NCBI GenBank assembly: GCA_022825005.1
Contig: JAJDYU010000026.1
Coordinates: 1-64,000, forward strand
Source of the DNA: Acidimicrobiia bacterium
Lineage (GTDB): Bacteria > Actinomycetota > Acidimicrobiia > Acidimicrobiales > Bin134
Direction: 5' to 3'
Length of the DNA stretch: 64,000 nt
Both the position numbers and the translations under genes were made by a program. Positions 8,869 through 18,202 of this stretch are shown here, piece by piece. The notes beneath the pieces were generated by a model. The model was not told where the DNA came from. It saw only the letters and a list, made by a program, of their open reading frames with translations, and did no database searches. How positions within the stretch are numbered: the stretch's first letter is position 1; each line of letters starts with the position of its first letter.

Positions 8869-10079
8869 GCTCCCACCGGGGCGCTGGGGGTGAAAGTCAC
8901 CGGCATGGCCTCGGGGCCGACGATGAAGTTGGACGCCCGCCACGGCAGCGGCTCGTCGTTGGCCAGCTGAATGTCGGGCATCCGCTCGGCCAACCGCTGG
9001 AACATGATCTTGAGCTCCAAGCGGGCCAACGACGCCCCCAGGCAGAAGTGCGTCCCCCATCCGAAAGCCAGGTGCTGGTTGGGCTCACGCTCCAGGTCGA
9101 ACTTGAACGGGTCGTCGAACACCCGGTCGTCCCGGTTGGCCGAGGGATAGAACAGGATGATCTGGTCGCCCTCGCCGATGGTCTCGCCGTGCATCTCCAC
9201 ATCCCGGGTGGCGCTGCGGGACATGTTCTTGATGGGGGTCACCCAGCGCAGCATTTCCTCCACCGCCCGCTCCATCCAGGCGTCGTCGGCGGCCCGTTGG
9301 TTGAACAGCGCCTTCTGGTCGGGGTGCTCCATCAGCGCCAGCATCCCCCCGCTGATCACGTGGCGGGACGTCTCGTCGCCCCCGATCAATATCAGCAGCC
9401 CTTCCTGATACAGCGACTCGTCGTCGAGGCTGTCGCCATCCACCTCGGCATGGCACAACACGCTCACCAGATCCGACTGGGGCGGGCGGGCCCGGCGGTC
9501 GGCGATCACCTCCATCAGGAACTCCCGAAAGGCCACCCCGGCCATGATCCCCTTCTCGAGCGCCTCCTGGTCGGTCTCGGTGGTGGCCCGCATCATGTCG
9601 TCGGACCACTCCAGCAGATCGTCGTAGCTCTCTCGGGGAAAGCCCAACATGTCGCCGATAAGGATCAGCGGCAACGGAGCGGCGATGTCCCAGATGAAGT
9701 CGCATTCGCCCCGCTCGCACACCCTGTCGAGGATCTCGTCGCAGATGGCGATGACGTCGGGGGTGTGATCCCGCACCCGCTTGGGGGTAAAGCCCCGGTT
9801 CACCAGCTTGCGGCGCTGCTTGTGCTCGGGGTCATCCATGGAGATCATCATGGGCAGCGAGTTCCCATGGGGCCGGGGGCTGCGGAAGGACGAGAACGTC
9901 TTGGGATCCTTTTCGATGGCCAAGATGTCGTGGTAGCGGGAGATGCCCCACACATCGCTGTTGGCGTCGTAGTACACCGGGGCGTGCTCCCGCATCCAGG
10001 TCCACGCGTCGTGCGGCTCGTGCTGGAACCAGAAGCCGTCCATGAAGTTGACCCCGTCGAGGGTGGGGTGATTGGGCAT
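8865..10079 (-). CDS. Cytochrome P450
   Basis: A 404-residue soluble bacterial P450. Diagnostic motifs are the I-helix GGDETSR, the K-helix ExxR in EEMLRW, and the haem-binding loop FGWGTHFCLGASLARLE. It has no membrane anchor. It lies in a minus-strand operon: the epimerase gene ends 28 bp upstream, and the cytochrome c lipoprotein starts inside its stop codon. The substrate cannot be read from sequence. Actinobacterial P450s of this size commonly hydroxylate lipids, terpenes or steroids, using ferredoxin; no ferredoxin is encoded nearby. Confidence 0.95.
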   Translation of the reverse strand: MPNHPTLDGVNFMDGFWFQHEPHDAWTWMREHAPVYYDANSDVWGISRYHDILAIEKDPKTFSSFRSPRPHGNSLPMMISMDDPEHKQRRKLVNRGFTPKRVRDHTPDVIAICDEILDRVCERGECDFIWDIAAPLPLILIGDMLGFPRESYDDLLEWSDDMMRATTETDQEALEKGIMAGVAFREFLMEVIADRRARPPQSDLVSVLCHAEVDGDSLDDESLYQEGLLILIGGDETSRHVISGGMLALMEHPDQKALFNQRAADDAWMERAVEEMLRWVTPIKNMSRSATRDVEMHGETIGEGDQIILFYPSANRDDRVFDDPFKFDLEREPNQHLAFGWGTHFCLGASLARLELKIMFQRLAERMPDIQLANDEPLPWRASNFIVGPEAMPVTFTPSAPVGA

Positions 10080-10107
10080 TGCTCCCCCTTATGCTCGTAG
10101 TGCCGGA

Positions 10108-11049
10108 CTAACCCTCGCCCATGAGCCGGGCGATCATCCGACTGCCCTGCTCTGGGTCCCAGGCCGCCACCATGTCGTCGATCCCGCTTTGCCACGACAC
10201 CGAACACGGCCCGGTCATGGAGATGCGCTTGGCGCTGTCGAAGGCCCGGCTGTGGGTGCCCACCGGGTAGTACTCGAAATTGGGCTCCACCCCGACCTGG
10301 GCGCCCATCCGGCGGCACATGTCCTCGATGCTGACGTTCTCGTCGCCGCCCCAGTTGACGATGGTGGCCGGCACGGTGGCCCCCTCCAAGAACGCCTCGG
10401 CGTGGGCGCACATGTCCTTCTCGTGGACCGGGGAGAACATGTTGGGCTCCGAGTCTTTGAGGGGCACCGGCATGTTGTTGGTCATCATGGCCAACAAGAT
10501 GGCGGGCAGCCCCCCGTTTTGGCCGTAGGCCACGTTGATGCGGCCGATCACGGTGGGCAGGTCGTAGAGCCGGCACATGGTGCGGGCCACCGCCTCGGCG
10601 GCCATCTTGGTCACCCCGTAGGTCTCCGAATAGGGCTGCTCGCTGTCGCCCAGCGGATCGCCCTCGGCGTAGGCGTGGGTGTGATCGGGGTTGTTCTTAT
10701 AGGAGGCGGCGGTGGAGGCGTGCAGAAAGCCCTTGGCGTTGCGGCAATGGGCCATCAGCAGGCCGGTGGCCTCGGCATTCTGGGTGAGGGCGAAGTCGTA
10801 GTCGGGAGTGGCGGCCATGAACGCGGCCATGTGGATCACGTAGTCGAAGTCGTCGGGCAGCCCGTTTAGGTCGCCGGAGGCCAGGTCGGCCTTGTGGGGG
10901 ACGGCGCCGGCCTCCTCCACCTGCTCCTTCGATCCCGGCTGGCTGAACCGGGCCAGCCCCCACACCTCGTTGTTCTGGGCGAAGTGGCGGGTCATGGGCA
11001 GGGCTATCTGCCCCGCGGTCCCGGTGATCAGGATCTTCTGGCCTTCCAT
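10108..11049 (-). CDS. NAD-dependent epimerase/dehydratase family protein
   Basis: A 313-residue extended-SDR protein. The Rossmann motif ITGTAGQIALPM is at residues 7-18. The catalytic Tyr-Lys pair lies in ETYGVTKMAAE. The C-terminal substrate domain contains WGGDENVSIEDMC. Such proteins act on nucleotide sugars or, in catabolic clusters, on hydroxylated small molecules. It appears to be the first gene of an operon with the P450 and cytochrome c, and is divergent from the TauD-like gene at 11127. The substrate is unknown. Confidence 0.85.
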   Translation of the reverse strand: MEGQKILITGTAGQIALPMTRHFAQNNEVWGLARFSQPGSKEQVEEAGAVPHKADLASGDLNGLPDDFDYVIHMAAFMAATPDYDFALTQNAEATGLLMAHCRNAKGFLHASTAASYKNNPDHTHAYAEGDPLGDSEQPYSETYGVTKMAAEAVARTMCRLYDLPTVIGRINVAYGQNGGLPAILLAMMTNNMPVPLKDSEPNMFSPVHEKDMCAHAEAFLEGATVPATIVNWGGDENVSIEDMCRRMGAQVGVEPNFEYYPVGTHSRAFDSAKRISMTGPCSVSWQSGIDDMVAAWDPEQGSRMIARLMGEG

Positions 11050-11126
11050 AGTCGAACCTCCTCGACCTTTGCTCTCCCTGTACTAGCACGGCGAGCCTGC
11101 GGCGTTGACATGATAGGGATAGAGAC

Positions 11127-12014
11127 ATGATTCGCACCGAGCCCATCGATGCTCCCCTGGGTGCGCTGGCCTCGGGCTGGGTCCCCGGGGCGCCGCTGTC
11201 CGACGGCGATCTGGCGACGCTGCGCCAAGCGTTGGCCGACCGGCTGGTGGTGGTGCTGCGGGGTCAGCGGGAGTGCGACGCCGAGGAGCTGGCCGCCCTG
11301 GCCCATCAACTGGGCGAGCCGTTTCCTGCCGACGAGCTCTACAACATCCCCACCGAGACACCCGAGGTGCTGGCCGTGTCCAACGAGCTCAACGACGACG
11401 GGCACGAGATTGGCACGGCGGGAAGCGGCCCGCTGCCGTGGCACACCGACTACGCCTTCTTGGACACCATCGCCCGGGAGTCGCTGCTCAACGCCCAGCG
11501 GGTACCGCCCGACGGCGGGGCCGACACGTCGTTCTGCGACATGTACACCGCCTATGAAACCCTACCCGACCACCTGGGCGAGAAGCTGGCGGGGCGGACC
11601 GGGCGGTACACCATCACGTCGGAGAACAACACCCGGCTGCGCCAGAACCACCACAACGAAGACCCGGCCGCGGCCGCCGCCCGCCGGCAGCTTGCCAACC
11701 CCGACATCGTCTATCCCGGCTCGGGCCAAGTGGTCGAGCACCCGGTGGAGATGCCCCACCCCGACACCGGGCGGGTGGCGCTGTACGTGTCGTCGTTCTC
11801 GTGTGGCTTCGACGGCATCGACGACCCCGAGGAGGCCTTCGCCCTCACCCAGGCGGCCATGGACCACGCCATCGTGCCCGAGCACACCTACACCCACCGC
11901 TGGCGCCAAGGCGACGTGGTGATCTTCGACACCGTAGGCACCGTCCACCGCCGAGAAATACCCCACAACCCCGCCCCCCGCTCCCTCCGCCAACTCTCAA
12001 TCAAGTACCCCTGA
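11127..12014 (+). CDS. TauD/TfdA family Fe(II)/2-oxoglutarate dioxygenase
   Basis: A 295-residue dioxygenase. The iron-binding HxD is in LPWHTDYAFL and the distal His in GTVHRRE. The region between them has the jelly-roll spacing usual for TauD. The family oxidises taurine, aryloxyacetates or other small acids with 2-oxoglutarate as co-substrate. It starts with ATG 77 bp from the divergent epimerase gene and precedes an alcohol dehydrogenase and a crotonase on the same strand. The low similarity to TauD at the substrate side leaves the substrate open. Confidence 0.85.
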   Translation: MIRTEPIDAPLGALASGWVPGAPLSDGDLATLRQALADRLVVVLRGQRECDAEELAALAHQLGEPFPADELYNIPTETPEVLAVSNELNDDGHEIGTAGSGPLPWHTDYAFLDTIARESLLNAQRVPPDGGADTSFCDMYTAYETLPDHLGEKLAGRTGRYTITSENNTRLRQNHHNEDPAAAAARRQLANPDIVYPGSGQVVEHPVEMPHPDTGRVALYVSSFSCGFDGIDDPEEAFALTQAAMDHAIVPEHTYTHRWRQGDVVIFDTVGTVHRREIPHNPAPRSLRQLSIKYP

Positions 12015-12065
12015 GCGACGAGGGGCGACCCGCGGTCCGAGGCGGCCTCTCGTTAGTCTGGCGCT

Positions 12066-13163
12066 ATGCCAACCCCAGCTCGTGTCGCCGTCGTTCCCCA
12101 GGAGATGGGCCAGCCCCTGCGAATCGAGTCGGTGGAGCTGCCCGATCCCGGGCCCACCGACGTGGTGGTGCGGCAATTTGCCAGCGGGGTGTGCCACAGC
12201 CAGCTTCACGAGATCCACACCCCCCGGGCCAGCGACGTGGTGCTGGGCCACGAGTCCACCGGCGAGGTGGTGGCGGTGGGCGCCGAGGTGAGCCACGTTG
12301 CCCCCGGCGACCGGGTGTTCGTGACCTGGCTGCCCCGCAGCACCCAGCCCCCCGACCGCCGGCCGGCCATGGCCGAGGTCACCCAGGGCGACGGCGCCCT
12401 GGCCACCAGTCTGGGGGTGTTCACCTGGGCCGACCACACCATCGCCGATGAGATGTTCATCGTGCCCATGCCCGACGACGCGCCCACCGATGTGACCGCC
12501 ATCATCGGGTGCGCGGTGATGACCGGCGCCGGCGCGGTGATGAACACTGCCGGGGTCACCGCCGGATCGTCGGTGGCGGTGTTCGGCGTAGGCGGCGTGG
12601 GCCTCTCGGCTCTGGCCGCGGCCAAGGCGCTGGGGGCCGACCCCGTGATCGCGGTGGACCTCTCCGAGGAGAAGCTGGACTTCGCCAAGCGCCACGGGGC
12701 CACCATCGGGGTCAACGCCTCCGAGTGCGACCCGGTGGCCCGCATCCACGAGCTCACCCCCCGAGACGGCCTCGACCTGATGGGCGCGCCCTGCTCAGGG
12801 GTGGACTTCGCCTTCGACTGCATCGGCGCGGAGGCAACCATCGCCCAAGTGGCGCCGTCGCTGCGGAAAAAGCGCTGGGCTGCCGACGAGCGGGCGGTGG
12901 CAGTGCTGGTCGGAATACCCGTGGCGGTACCCACCATTGACATCGGCGATCTTTTGATGCACGAGAAGCACCTGACCGGAAGCATCGGCGGCACCAGCCA
13001 CCCCGAGCGGGACTTCCCCATCTACATGGACTGGTACCGCCGGGGCGACCTAGACCTCGACAGCTTGGTCACCCAGAGATTCGCCCTCGACGAGATCAAC
13101 GAGGCGGTGGACGCTCTGGAGAACCGGCGGATCGCCGGACGGTCCATCCTGGTTTTCGACTGA
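12066..13163 (+). CDS. Zinc-type alcohol dehydrogenase (MDR family)
   Basis: A 365-residue medium-chain dehydrogenase. Catalytic-zinc ligand regions are visible at GVCHSQ and LGHEST. The Rossmann motif FGVGGVGLSAL is near residue 175. The four-cysteine structural-zinc lobe is not seen; that stretch reads TWLPRSTQPPDRR. This is the class III/mycothiol- or S-nitrosothiol-type layout with a changed lobe. It reads in the same direction as the dioxygenase 51 bp upstream and the crotonase 16 bp downstream, so the three may be one pathway unit. Confidence 0.85.
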   Translation: MPTPARVAVVPQEMGQPLRIESVELPDPGPTDVVVRQFASGVCHSQLHEIHTPRASDVVLGHESTGEVVAVGAEVSHVAPGDRVFVTWLPRSTQPPDRRPAMAEVTQGDGALATSLGVFTWADHTIADEMFIVPMPDDAPTDVTAIIGCAVMTGAGAVMNTAGVTAGSSVAVFGVGGVGLSALAAAKALGADPVIAVDLSEEKLDFAKRHGATIGVNASECDPVARIHELTPRDGLDLMGAPCSGVDFAFDCIGAEATIAQVAPSLRKKRWAADERAVAVLVGIPVAVPTIDIGDLLMHEKHLTGSIGGTSHPERDFPIYMDWYRRGDLDLDSLVTQRFALDEINEAVDALENRRIAGRSILVFD

Positions 13164-13179
13164 GGGACAGGAGTCAGCC

Positions 13180-14004
13180 ATGCCCGAAATGAGCCAGCCA
13201 GAGCCAAGCAATCAGGCCGGGGACGGCGCATCGCGCACCGTGCTCTATGAGCTATCGGGCCATGTGGCCACCATCACCCTCAACCGTCCCGACGCGCTCA
13301 ACGCCATCAACGGCGAACTGCGCCAAGACCTGAACGCAGCCTGGCTCCGGTTCCGGGGCGATGACGAGGCCTGGCTGGCCATCATCACCGGAGCGGGCCG
13401 GGCCTTCTGCGCCGGGGCCGACATGCGCGACGGCGCTGGATCGGTTGGCGTGTTCGAGGGCACCTTCTGGGAGAAGCCCACCATCAACTCCTTCGAGTCG
13501 GGCCTGGAGCTGTTCAAGCCGACCATCGCCGCGGTGAACGGCCACTGCTTGGGCTACGGGCTCACCGGCGCGCTGGCCTGCGACTTCCTCATCGCCAGCG
13601 ACCAGGCCACCTTCGGCTTTCCCGAGGTGCGCTTGGGCGTGCCCACCATCGTGGGGGCGATTCAACTGCCCCGCAAGGTGGACTGGGCCGATGCCATGGA
13701 GCTGTTGCTGACCGGCGAGCGAGTGGACGCCGAGCGAGCCCGGGAAATGGGCCTGGCGTGGCGGGTGGTGCCCCACGACGAGCTGATGGACGAGGCCCGG
13801 GCCTTGGCCGAGCGGCTGGTGGCCGCGGCGCCGCTGGCGGCGCGGGCCACCAAGGAGGTGGCCAGCCGCACCCGCACCATGTCGTGGGTGGAGGCGGTGC
13901 GCTTCGGGGAGACCATGAGGATAGTGGCGGGATCGACCGAGGACGCCGCCGAGGGCACGACCGCCTGGGCCGAGGGCCGTCCCCCAAACTGGCAGGCCCG
14001 GTAG
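13180..14004 (+). CDS. Enoyl-CoA hydratase/isomerase family protein
   Basis: A 274-residue crotonase. The oxyanion-hole segments are AFCAGADMRDG and NGHCLGYGLTGAL. The Glu of FGFPEVRLG is kept, but the other hydratase Glu falls in GYGLTGA and is absent, as in the first gene of the window. It is therefore more likely an isomerase, lyase or unusual hydratase. The ATG lies 16 bp after the alcohol dehydrogenase stop, behind GGGACAGGAG. It is followed 4 bp later by the SH3-domain gene. Confidence 0.85.
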   Translation: MPEMSQPEPSNQAGDGASRTVLYELSGHVATITLNRPDALNAINGELRQDLNAAWLRFRGDDEAWLAIITGAGRAFCAGADMRDGAGSVGVFEGTFWEKPTINSFESGLELFKPTIAAVNGHCLGYGLTGALACDFLIASDQATFGFPEVRLGVPTIVGAIQLPRKVDWADAMELLLTGERVDAERAREMGLAWRVVPHDELMDEARALAERLVAAAPLAARATKEVASRTRTMSWVEAVRFGETMRIVAGSTEDAAEGTTAWAEGRPPNWQAR

Positions 14005-14008
14005 CCGG

Positions 14009-14449
14009 ATGGGCTTTCGGGCCATTGTCTTCTGCGTGGTGGCGGCCGGGTTGGCCTTTGTCGGCCTCTCTTTGGCCGGCATCGTGTCCACCTGGGGTCT
14101 CGACTGGGTGACCATCGAGTCGGAAGACACCGATCCTGAGTCCACCCCCGAGCCCACCCCCACCGTCACCGAGGCGCCTCTGCCCGAGCCGGTGGTAGTG
14201 GTCGATTTGGAGATCGACCCCCGTTATCCCCCCGACACCCAGTGGACCGTGTTCGACGTGCCCTCGGCGCTCAACGTCCGTGCCGGACCCAGCACCGACC
14301 ATCAGGTGCTGGGCACCGCCAACCTGGGATCCACCGTCACCCTCACCGGCCAGGTGGTGGAATCCCCCACCAGCGGCACCTGGGTGCAGGTCCGCTCCAC
14401 CACCGTCACCGGCTGGGTCTTCGCCGCCTACCTGACCCTGGCGGGCTGA
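14009..14449 (+). CDS. Membrane-anchored bacterial SH3 domain protein
   Basis: A 146-residue protein. An N-terminal hydrophobic helix (about residues 4-30) is followed by a Pro/Thr/Glu-rich linker with EPTPTVTEAP. A C-terminal SH3b domain contains ALNVRAGPSTDHQVLGT and GWVFAAYL. SH3b domains usually bind cell-wall peptide or mediate extracellular contacts. The helix may be a signal anchor, placing the domain outside the cell. It sits 4 bp after the crotonase gene, but the function looks unrelated. A similar domain order occurs in many actinobacterial envelope proteins. Confidence 0.7.
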   Translation: MGFRAIVFCVVAAGLAFVGLSLAGIVSTWGLDWVTIESEDTDPESTPEPTPTVTEAPLPEPVVVVDLEIDPRYPPDTQWTVFDVPSALNVRAGPSTDHQVLGTANLGSTVTLTGQVVESPTSGTWVQVRSTTVTGWVFAAYLTLAG

Positions 14450-14456
14450 ATCAGCG

Positions 14457-15647
14457 TCAAGAGGTACCCAGCGACTCGACTACGGGGATCTCGTCTTCGG
14501 CGAGGGGGGCCATGGGGGTGCGGCGGGCTAGAGCGGCTTCGATGTGGGGGGCGAGGCGCTCGGCTTTGGCCGCTTCACGCTCGTCCTCCCCCTCTTTGAG
14601 GGCGGGCATGACCTCTTTGGCGAACATTTCCAGCGACTGGCAGATGTGGTCATGGCGGTTGCGGCCCGACTGCTGGATGAACATCACCTGGTCCACCCCG
14701 ACGTCGGCATAGCCCTGAAGCTGGCGGGTCACCTGATCGGGGGTCCCGATGCCCAGCGTCTCCCCCAGTCCTTCGAACGACTCCCTGGATTCCTGGAAGT
14801 TGTCCCACACGTTGGTCCGGCCCGGCTGGTGCTGGCCGATCACGTAGTAGTGGAGGAGACCGTGGCCGAAGAAGTGGAAGCCCTCGAGGCCCCGGCGCTC
14901 GGCCTCCTCTCGATCGTGGTGCATCGATAGCCCCACCACCATGGCGATGTTGGCGTTGACGGTGTGGCCGATGGGCACGCACTCCTCAGAGAGAATCCGG
15001 TAGTAGTCGTCCACCCAGAGGGCGGCCTCGTCGGGGTCCACGAAGGCGAACGTCAGCGCGCCCATGCCCAGCCGGGCGGCCAGCTTGATGGTCTCCCGGT
15101 TTGAGCACGCCACCCAAAGCGGCGGGTGGGGCTTCTGCGCCGGCTTGGGCACCACGTTGCGGCACGGCATGGAGAAGTACTCGCCCTCGAACCCCGGGTA
15201 GGGCTCCATGACCATCATGTTGCAGCACTGCTCGGTGGCCTCGGCCCACGCCGGGCGCTTGTCGGAGTGCTCGATGTTGAACCCTCCCAGCTCCACCGCG
15301 GCCGACGACTCCCCGGTACCGAAATCCACCCGGCCGTTGGAGATGAGGTCGAGCGTGGCGATGCGCTCGGCCACCCGAGCCGGATGGTTGTACTTGGGGG
15401 GCATCTGCACAATGCCGTGGCCCAGCCTGATCCGCTCGGTGCGCTGGCTGGCCGCGGCCAAGAACACTTCGGGGGCCGAAGAGTGGGAGTACTCCTCCAA
15501 GAAGTGGTGCTCCACCTCCCAGGCGTAGTCGTATCCCAGCCGGTCGGCCAGCTCTACCTGCTCGAGGGCCTCGTGCAGAAGTCGCTGCTCATCCCCCTCC
15601 TGCCAGGGACGGGGCAGTTGGTGCTCATAGAAGACTCCGAACTTCAC
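14457..15647 (-). CDS. LLM class flavin-dependent oxidoreductase
   Basis: A 396-residue bacterial-luciferase-like monooxygenase from the GTG at 15647 (VKFGVFYEHQLPRPW). An in-frame extension upstream shows no family similarity and was dropped. Family landmarks are AWEVEHHFLEEYSHSSAPEV, RIRLGHGIVQMPP and the ERIATLDLISNGRVDFGTGE segment. These TIM-barrel enzymes use FMN or F420 and often act on hydrocarbons, amines or steroids. It closely parallels the enzyme at 61457-62590 in motif order. It is convergent with the SH3-domain gene (8 bp). Confidence 0.9.
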   Translation of the reverse strand: MKFGVFYEHQLPRPWQEGDEQRLLHEALEQVELADRLGYDYAWEVEHHFLEEYSHSSAPEVFLAAASQRTERIRLGHGIVQMPPKYNHPARVAERIATLDLISNGRVDFGTGESSAAVELGGFNIEHSDKRPAWAEATEQCCNMMVMEPYPGFEGEYFSMPCRNVVPKPAQKPHPPLWVACSNRETIKLAARLGMGALTFAFVDPDEAALWVDDYYRILSEECVPIGHTVNANIAMVVGLSMHHDREEAERRGLEGFHFFGHGLLHYYVIGQHQPGRTNVWDNFQESRESFEGLGETLGIGTPDQVTRQLQGYADVGVDQVMFIQQSGRNRHDHICQSLEMFAKEVMPALKEGEDEREAAKAERLAPHIEAALARRTPMAPLAEDEIPVVESLGTS

Positions 15648-15714
15648 CCTCCAGAGCCTACGCAGCTTTGCTCCGATCAGCCGATCGCGGAGGAATGTGT
15701 TTAGCATCGCCGCG

Positions 15715-17250
15715 ATGAGCATTGATAGGGCACCGGTGCTGGTGGGTGTGGCCCAGTACGTTGGGCGGGAGACCGACCCGACGGCTGCGCCCGACCCGTT
15801 GACCATGGTGGCCGATGTGGCTACCCGGGCCGCCTATGACTCCGGTGTGGGCAATTCCCTGTTCGCCCATGTGGACACGTATTTCCAGATCCCTCTGGCC
15901 TACTGGACTCCGGCTAACGGGGCCGCGCTTGCTGCCGAGCGGCTGGGCATCGACCGCCGGGCCCGGGTCCAGAACACCGGGGGAGGCGGCGAGATGGGCG
16001 TGCTGGCCGCCAATCACCTGGCCGCGGAGATCACGGCCGGTCGCACCGAGGTGGCCGTGATGACCGGCGGTCAGATCTGGAAGACGTTCGAGCGGGCCAA
16101 GGCCGCTGGGGTGGAGTTGGACTGGCCCACCGGCGGTGATCCAACTGGTGCCGACGAGCGGTTCGCCCCCGTCGCCAAGCCCATGGTGTCGGCGATTGAG
16201 GAACGCCATCAGCTCACCCGCCCCATCCAGGCCTACCCCCTGTTCGAGAACGCCCTGCGGGCCGCCCAGGGATTGTCCCTGGCCGAACACGCCCAGCGGC
16301 TGGGCCAGATGATGACCGAGTTCACCGCGGTGGCCGCGGCCAACCCCTACGCCTGGTTCCCCACCGAGCGCAGCGCGGAGGAACTGGCAACCCCCACGGC
16401 GGAGAATCGGATGATCGGCTTTCCCTACACCAAGTATCTGAACTCGGTCTTGAACACCGACCAGGCCGGGGCGTACGTGATGACCTCGGTGGGCAAGGCC
16501 CGGGAGCTGGGAATCCCCGAAGATCGCTGGGTGTACTGGTGGGGCGGCCACAATGCTGCTGAGAAGGCTTGGTACGCCAGCACCCGACCCAACTTCGCCG
16601 AGTGCCCGTCGATGAAGGACTCGTCGGTGGGCGCGCTCGACCAGGCCGGAGTGGGCGTGGACGACATCGCCCTGTTCGATTTCTATTCCTGCTTCCCCAT
16701 CGCCGTGCGGATGGCCTGCGCCATGCTGGGCATCGACGAGCTGGACCCCCGTCCGTTCACCGTCACCGGGGGCCTGCCCTACGCAGGCGGGCCGGGCTCG
16801 GCCTACAACATGAACTCGATAGCCGCCATGGTCGAGCAGTTGCGCGAAGACGACCGCTCGATCGGAATGGTCACCGGCAACGGCTACTTTCTGACAAAGC
16901 ATGCCGCCGCGGTGATCTCGGCCCGGCCCAAGCAGGGCGGCTGGGACCGACCCCAAGGGCCGCCTCCGTCAGCCGCCATGGAAACCGCCCCGGCCAACCC
17001 CGAGGAGTCGGCCATCGGTAGGGGCCGCATCGAGGCCTACACCGTCATGCACGACCGCGACGGCCAGCCGGCCTCCGGATACATCTGCGGCCGCCTCGAC
17101 GGCAACGGGACCGAGGGCCAGCGTTTCTTGGCCAACACACCCGAAGACCCCGACCTACTCCGCGACCTACTCGCCTCCGAAGCCGTCGGCCGCACCGGCC
17201 ACGTGCATCAAGACCCCACCACCGGCAAGGGAATCTTCACCCCGGCCTGA
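15715..17250 (+). CDS. Thiolase-like protein type 1 (acetyl-CoA acetyltransferase homologue)
   Basis: A 511-residue protein from the ATG at 15715; a GTG 18 bp upstream is an alternative. The N-terminal part (RAPVLVGVAQ) and the DDIALFDFYSCFPIAV and GGLPYAGGPGSAYNMN segments match thiolase-superfamily proteins. The usual nucleophilic Cys of the N-terminal half is not seen. A C-terminal extension from about residue 430 (RIEAYTVMHDRDGQPASGY) fits the extra domain of mycobacterial TLP1-type proteins. Enzymatic thiolysis is doubtful; CoA-ester binding or steroid side-chain roles are possible. Confidence 0.8.
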   Translation: MSIDRAPVLVGVAQYVGRETDPTAAPDPLTMVADVATRAAYDSGVGNSLFAHVDTYFQIPLAYWTPANGAALAAERLGIDRRARVQNTGGGGEMGVLAANHLAAEITAGRTEVAVMTGGQIWKTFERAKAAGVELDWPTGGDPTGADERFAPVAKPMVSAIEERHQLTRPIQAYPLFENALRAAQGLSLAEHAQRLGQMMTEFTAVAAANPYAWFPTERSAEELATPTAENRMIGFPYTKYLNSVLNTDQAGAYVMTSVGKARELGIPEDRWVYWWGGHNAAEKAWYASTRPNFAECPSMKDSSVGALDQAGVGVDDIALFDFYSCFPIAVRMACAMLGIDELDPRPFTVTGGLPYAGGPGSAYNMNSIAAMVEQLREDDRSIGMVTGNGYFLTKHAAAVISARPKQGGWDRPQGPPPSAAMETAPANPEESAIGRGRIEAYTVMHDRDGQPASGYICGRLDGNGTEGQRFLANTPEDPDLLRDLLASEAVGRTGHVHQDPTTGKGIFTPA

Positions 17251-17281
17251 ACCGATACTGGCAAAACCGCAGTCGTGCATT

Positions 17282-17308
17282 TACCTACTACGCGATACAA
17301 TGTAGGTA
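17282..17308 (+). promoter_or_regulatory. Leaderless promoter and operator-like inverted repeat of the toxin-antitoxin pair
   Basis: TACCTAC at 17282-17288 is repeated in inverted form as GTAGGTA at 17302-17308. A -10-like TACAAT lies between the arms at 17296-17301. Its spacing puts the transcription start on the A of the antitoxin ATG at 17308. Antitoxins commonly repress their own promoter, so the arms are likely the operator; that is inference. Confidence 0.55.
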
Positions 17309-17730
17309 TGAGTGTGATGTCGCTTCGCTTTCCCGACGAGTCAATCCCCGATCAGCTGCGTGAGCAGGCTCGCAGACGTGATTCGTCAATGTCGTCGTTG
17401 GCGGCCCGTTTCATCGAGGAAGGGCTCCGCATGGATGTGCACCCCGCTATCTGTTTTCGAGACGGACCCACCGGCAGGCGTCCAGTTCTCATCGGAGGAC
17501 CAGAAGTGGCTGATGTGGTGTCGGCCCTCATAGGCGGCGACGTGCCCGTGGAACAGCGCCGAGCCAGGGTTGCCGAGATGATGTGCCTCCGCGAGTCGTT
17601 GGTAGACGCGGCTCTGGGCTACTACGCCGAGTACACAACGGAGATCGATGCCGAGATCACCGCCCGCCAACAAGCTGCCGACAAATATGAACAGCTCTGG
17701 ATGCGCCAACAAGCTCTACTTGCCCAGTGA
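17308..17730 (+). CDS. Antitoxin of a DUF5615-type pair, ribbon-helix-helix-like
   Basis: A 140-residue protein. The N-terminal third (MSVMSLRFPDESIPDQLREQ) looks like a DNA-binding strand plus helix of antitoxins. The middle is weakly conserved, and the C-terminus is a charged helix (ITARQQAADKYEQLWMRQQ) that probably contacts the toxin. The ATG at 17308 is chosen because the -10 element lies 6 nt upstream. The stop overlaps the start of the toxin gene (GTGA). Autoregulation through the flanking inverted repeat is likely. Confidence 0.65.
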   Translation: MSVMSLRFPDESIPDQLREQARRRDSSMSSLAARFIEEGLRMDVHPAICFRDGPTGRRPVLIGGPEVADVVSALIGGDVPVEQRRARVAEMMCLRESLVDAALGYYAEYTTEIDAEITARQQAADKYEQLWMRQQALLAQ

Positions 17731-18095
17731 GGCTGCTGCTCGACGAGATGCACAGCCCAGCCGTCGCTCGGGCATTGCACGAGCGCGGTCATGATGTCTT
17801 GGCGGTGGCCAGTGACCCGCAATTGCGAGGCATGAGCGATGCAGAACTGCTCCACCACGCCGCCCAGTTGGATATGGCCATCGTCACCGAGAACATAGGC
17901 GACTTTGCCCATCTGGATTCCCAATGGGCCGCGAGCGACATCTCACATACCGGAATCATCTACACCAACCCCAACCGATTCAGCCGCAGCACCAGCGCCT
18001 ACCCCGCCAACCTCATCGCCGCCCTTGCCCACTTCCTGCAACACCCACCCGTAGAGGGAACAAGCTGGGCCTGGTGGCTCCAACCGCCGCCCTAG
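17727..18095 (+). CDS. PIN-like toxin, DUF5615 family
   Basis: A 122-residue protein. The acidic N-terminal motif LLLDEMHSPAVARAL, a central VTENIGDFAHLD and the TNPNRFS region fit the PIN-like DUF5615 family. Members are predicted ribonucleases paired with small antitoxins. The conserved acidic residues (Asp6, Glu7, Glu/Asp around 55-60) could bind a metal. The GTG start overlaps the antitoxin stop by four bases. Nuclease activity is inferred from family, not shown. Confidence 0.7.
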   Translation: MRLLLDEMHSPAVARALHERGHDVLAVASDPQLRGMSDAELLHHAAQLDMAIVTENIGDFAHLDSQWAASDISHTGIIYTNPNRFSRSTSAYPANLIAALAHFLQHPPVEGTSWAWWLQPPP

Positions 18096-18202
18096 CCATC
18101 GCGGGATCCATGGGACTCGGCGTGCACGAGAATGCTCGCTTGAGGAATAGCTAGCTGCACTCATATTCGATCTACACCTCTATCGGGCTAGCCTCGTGCG
18201 CT

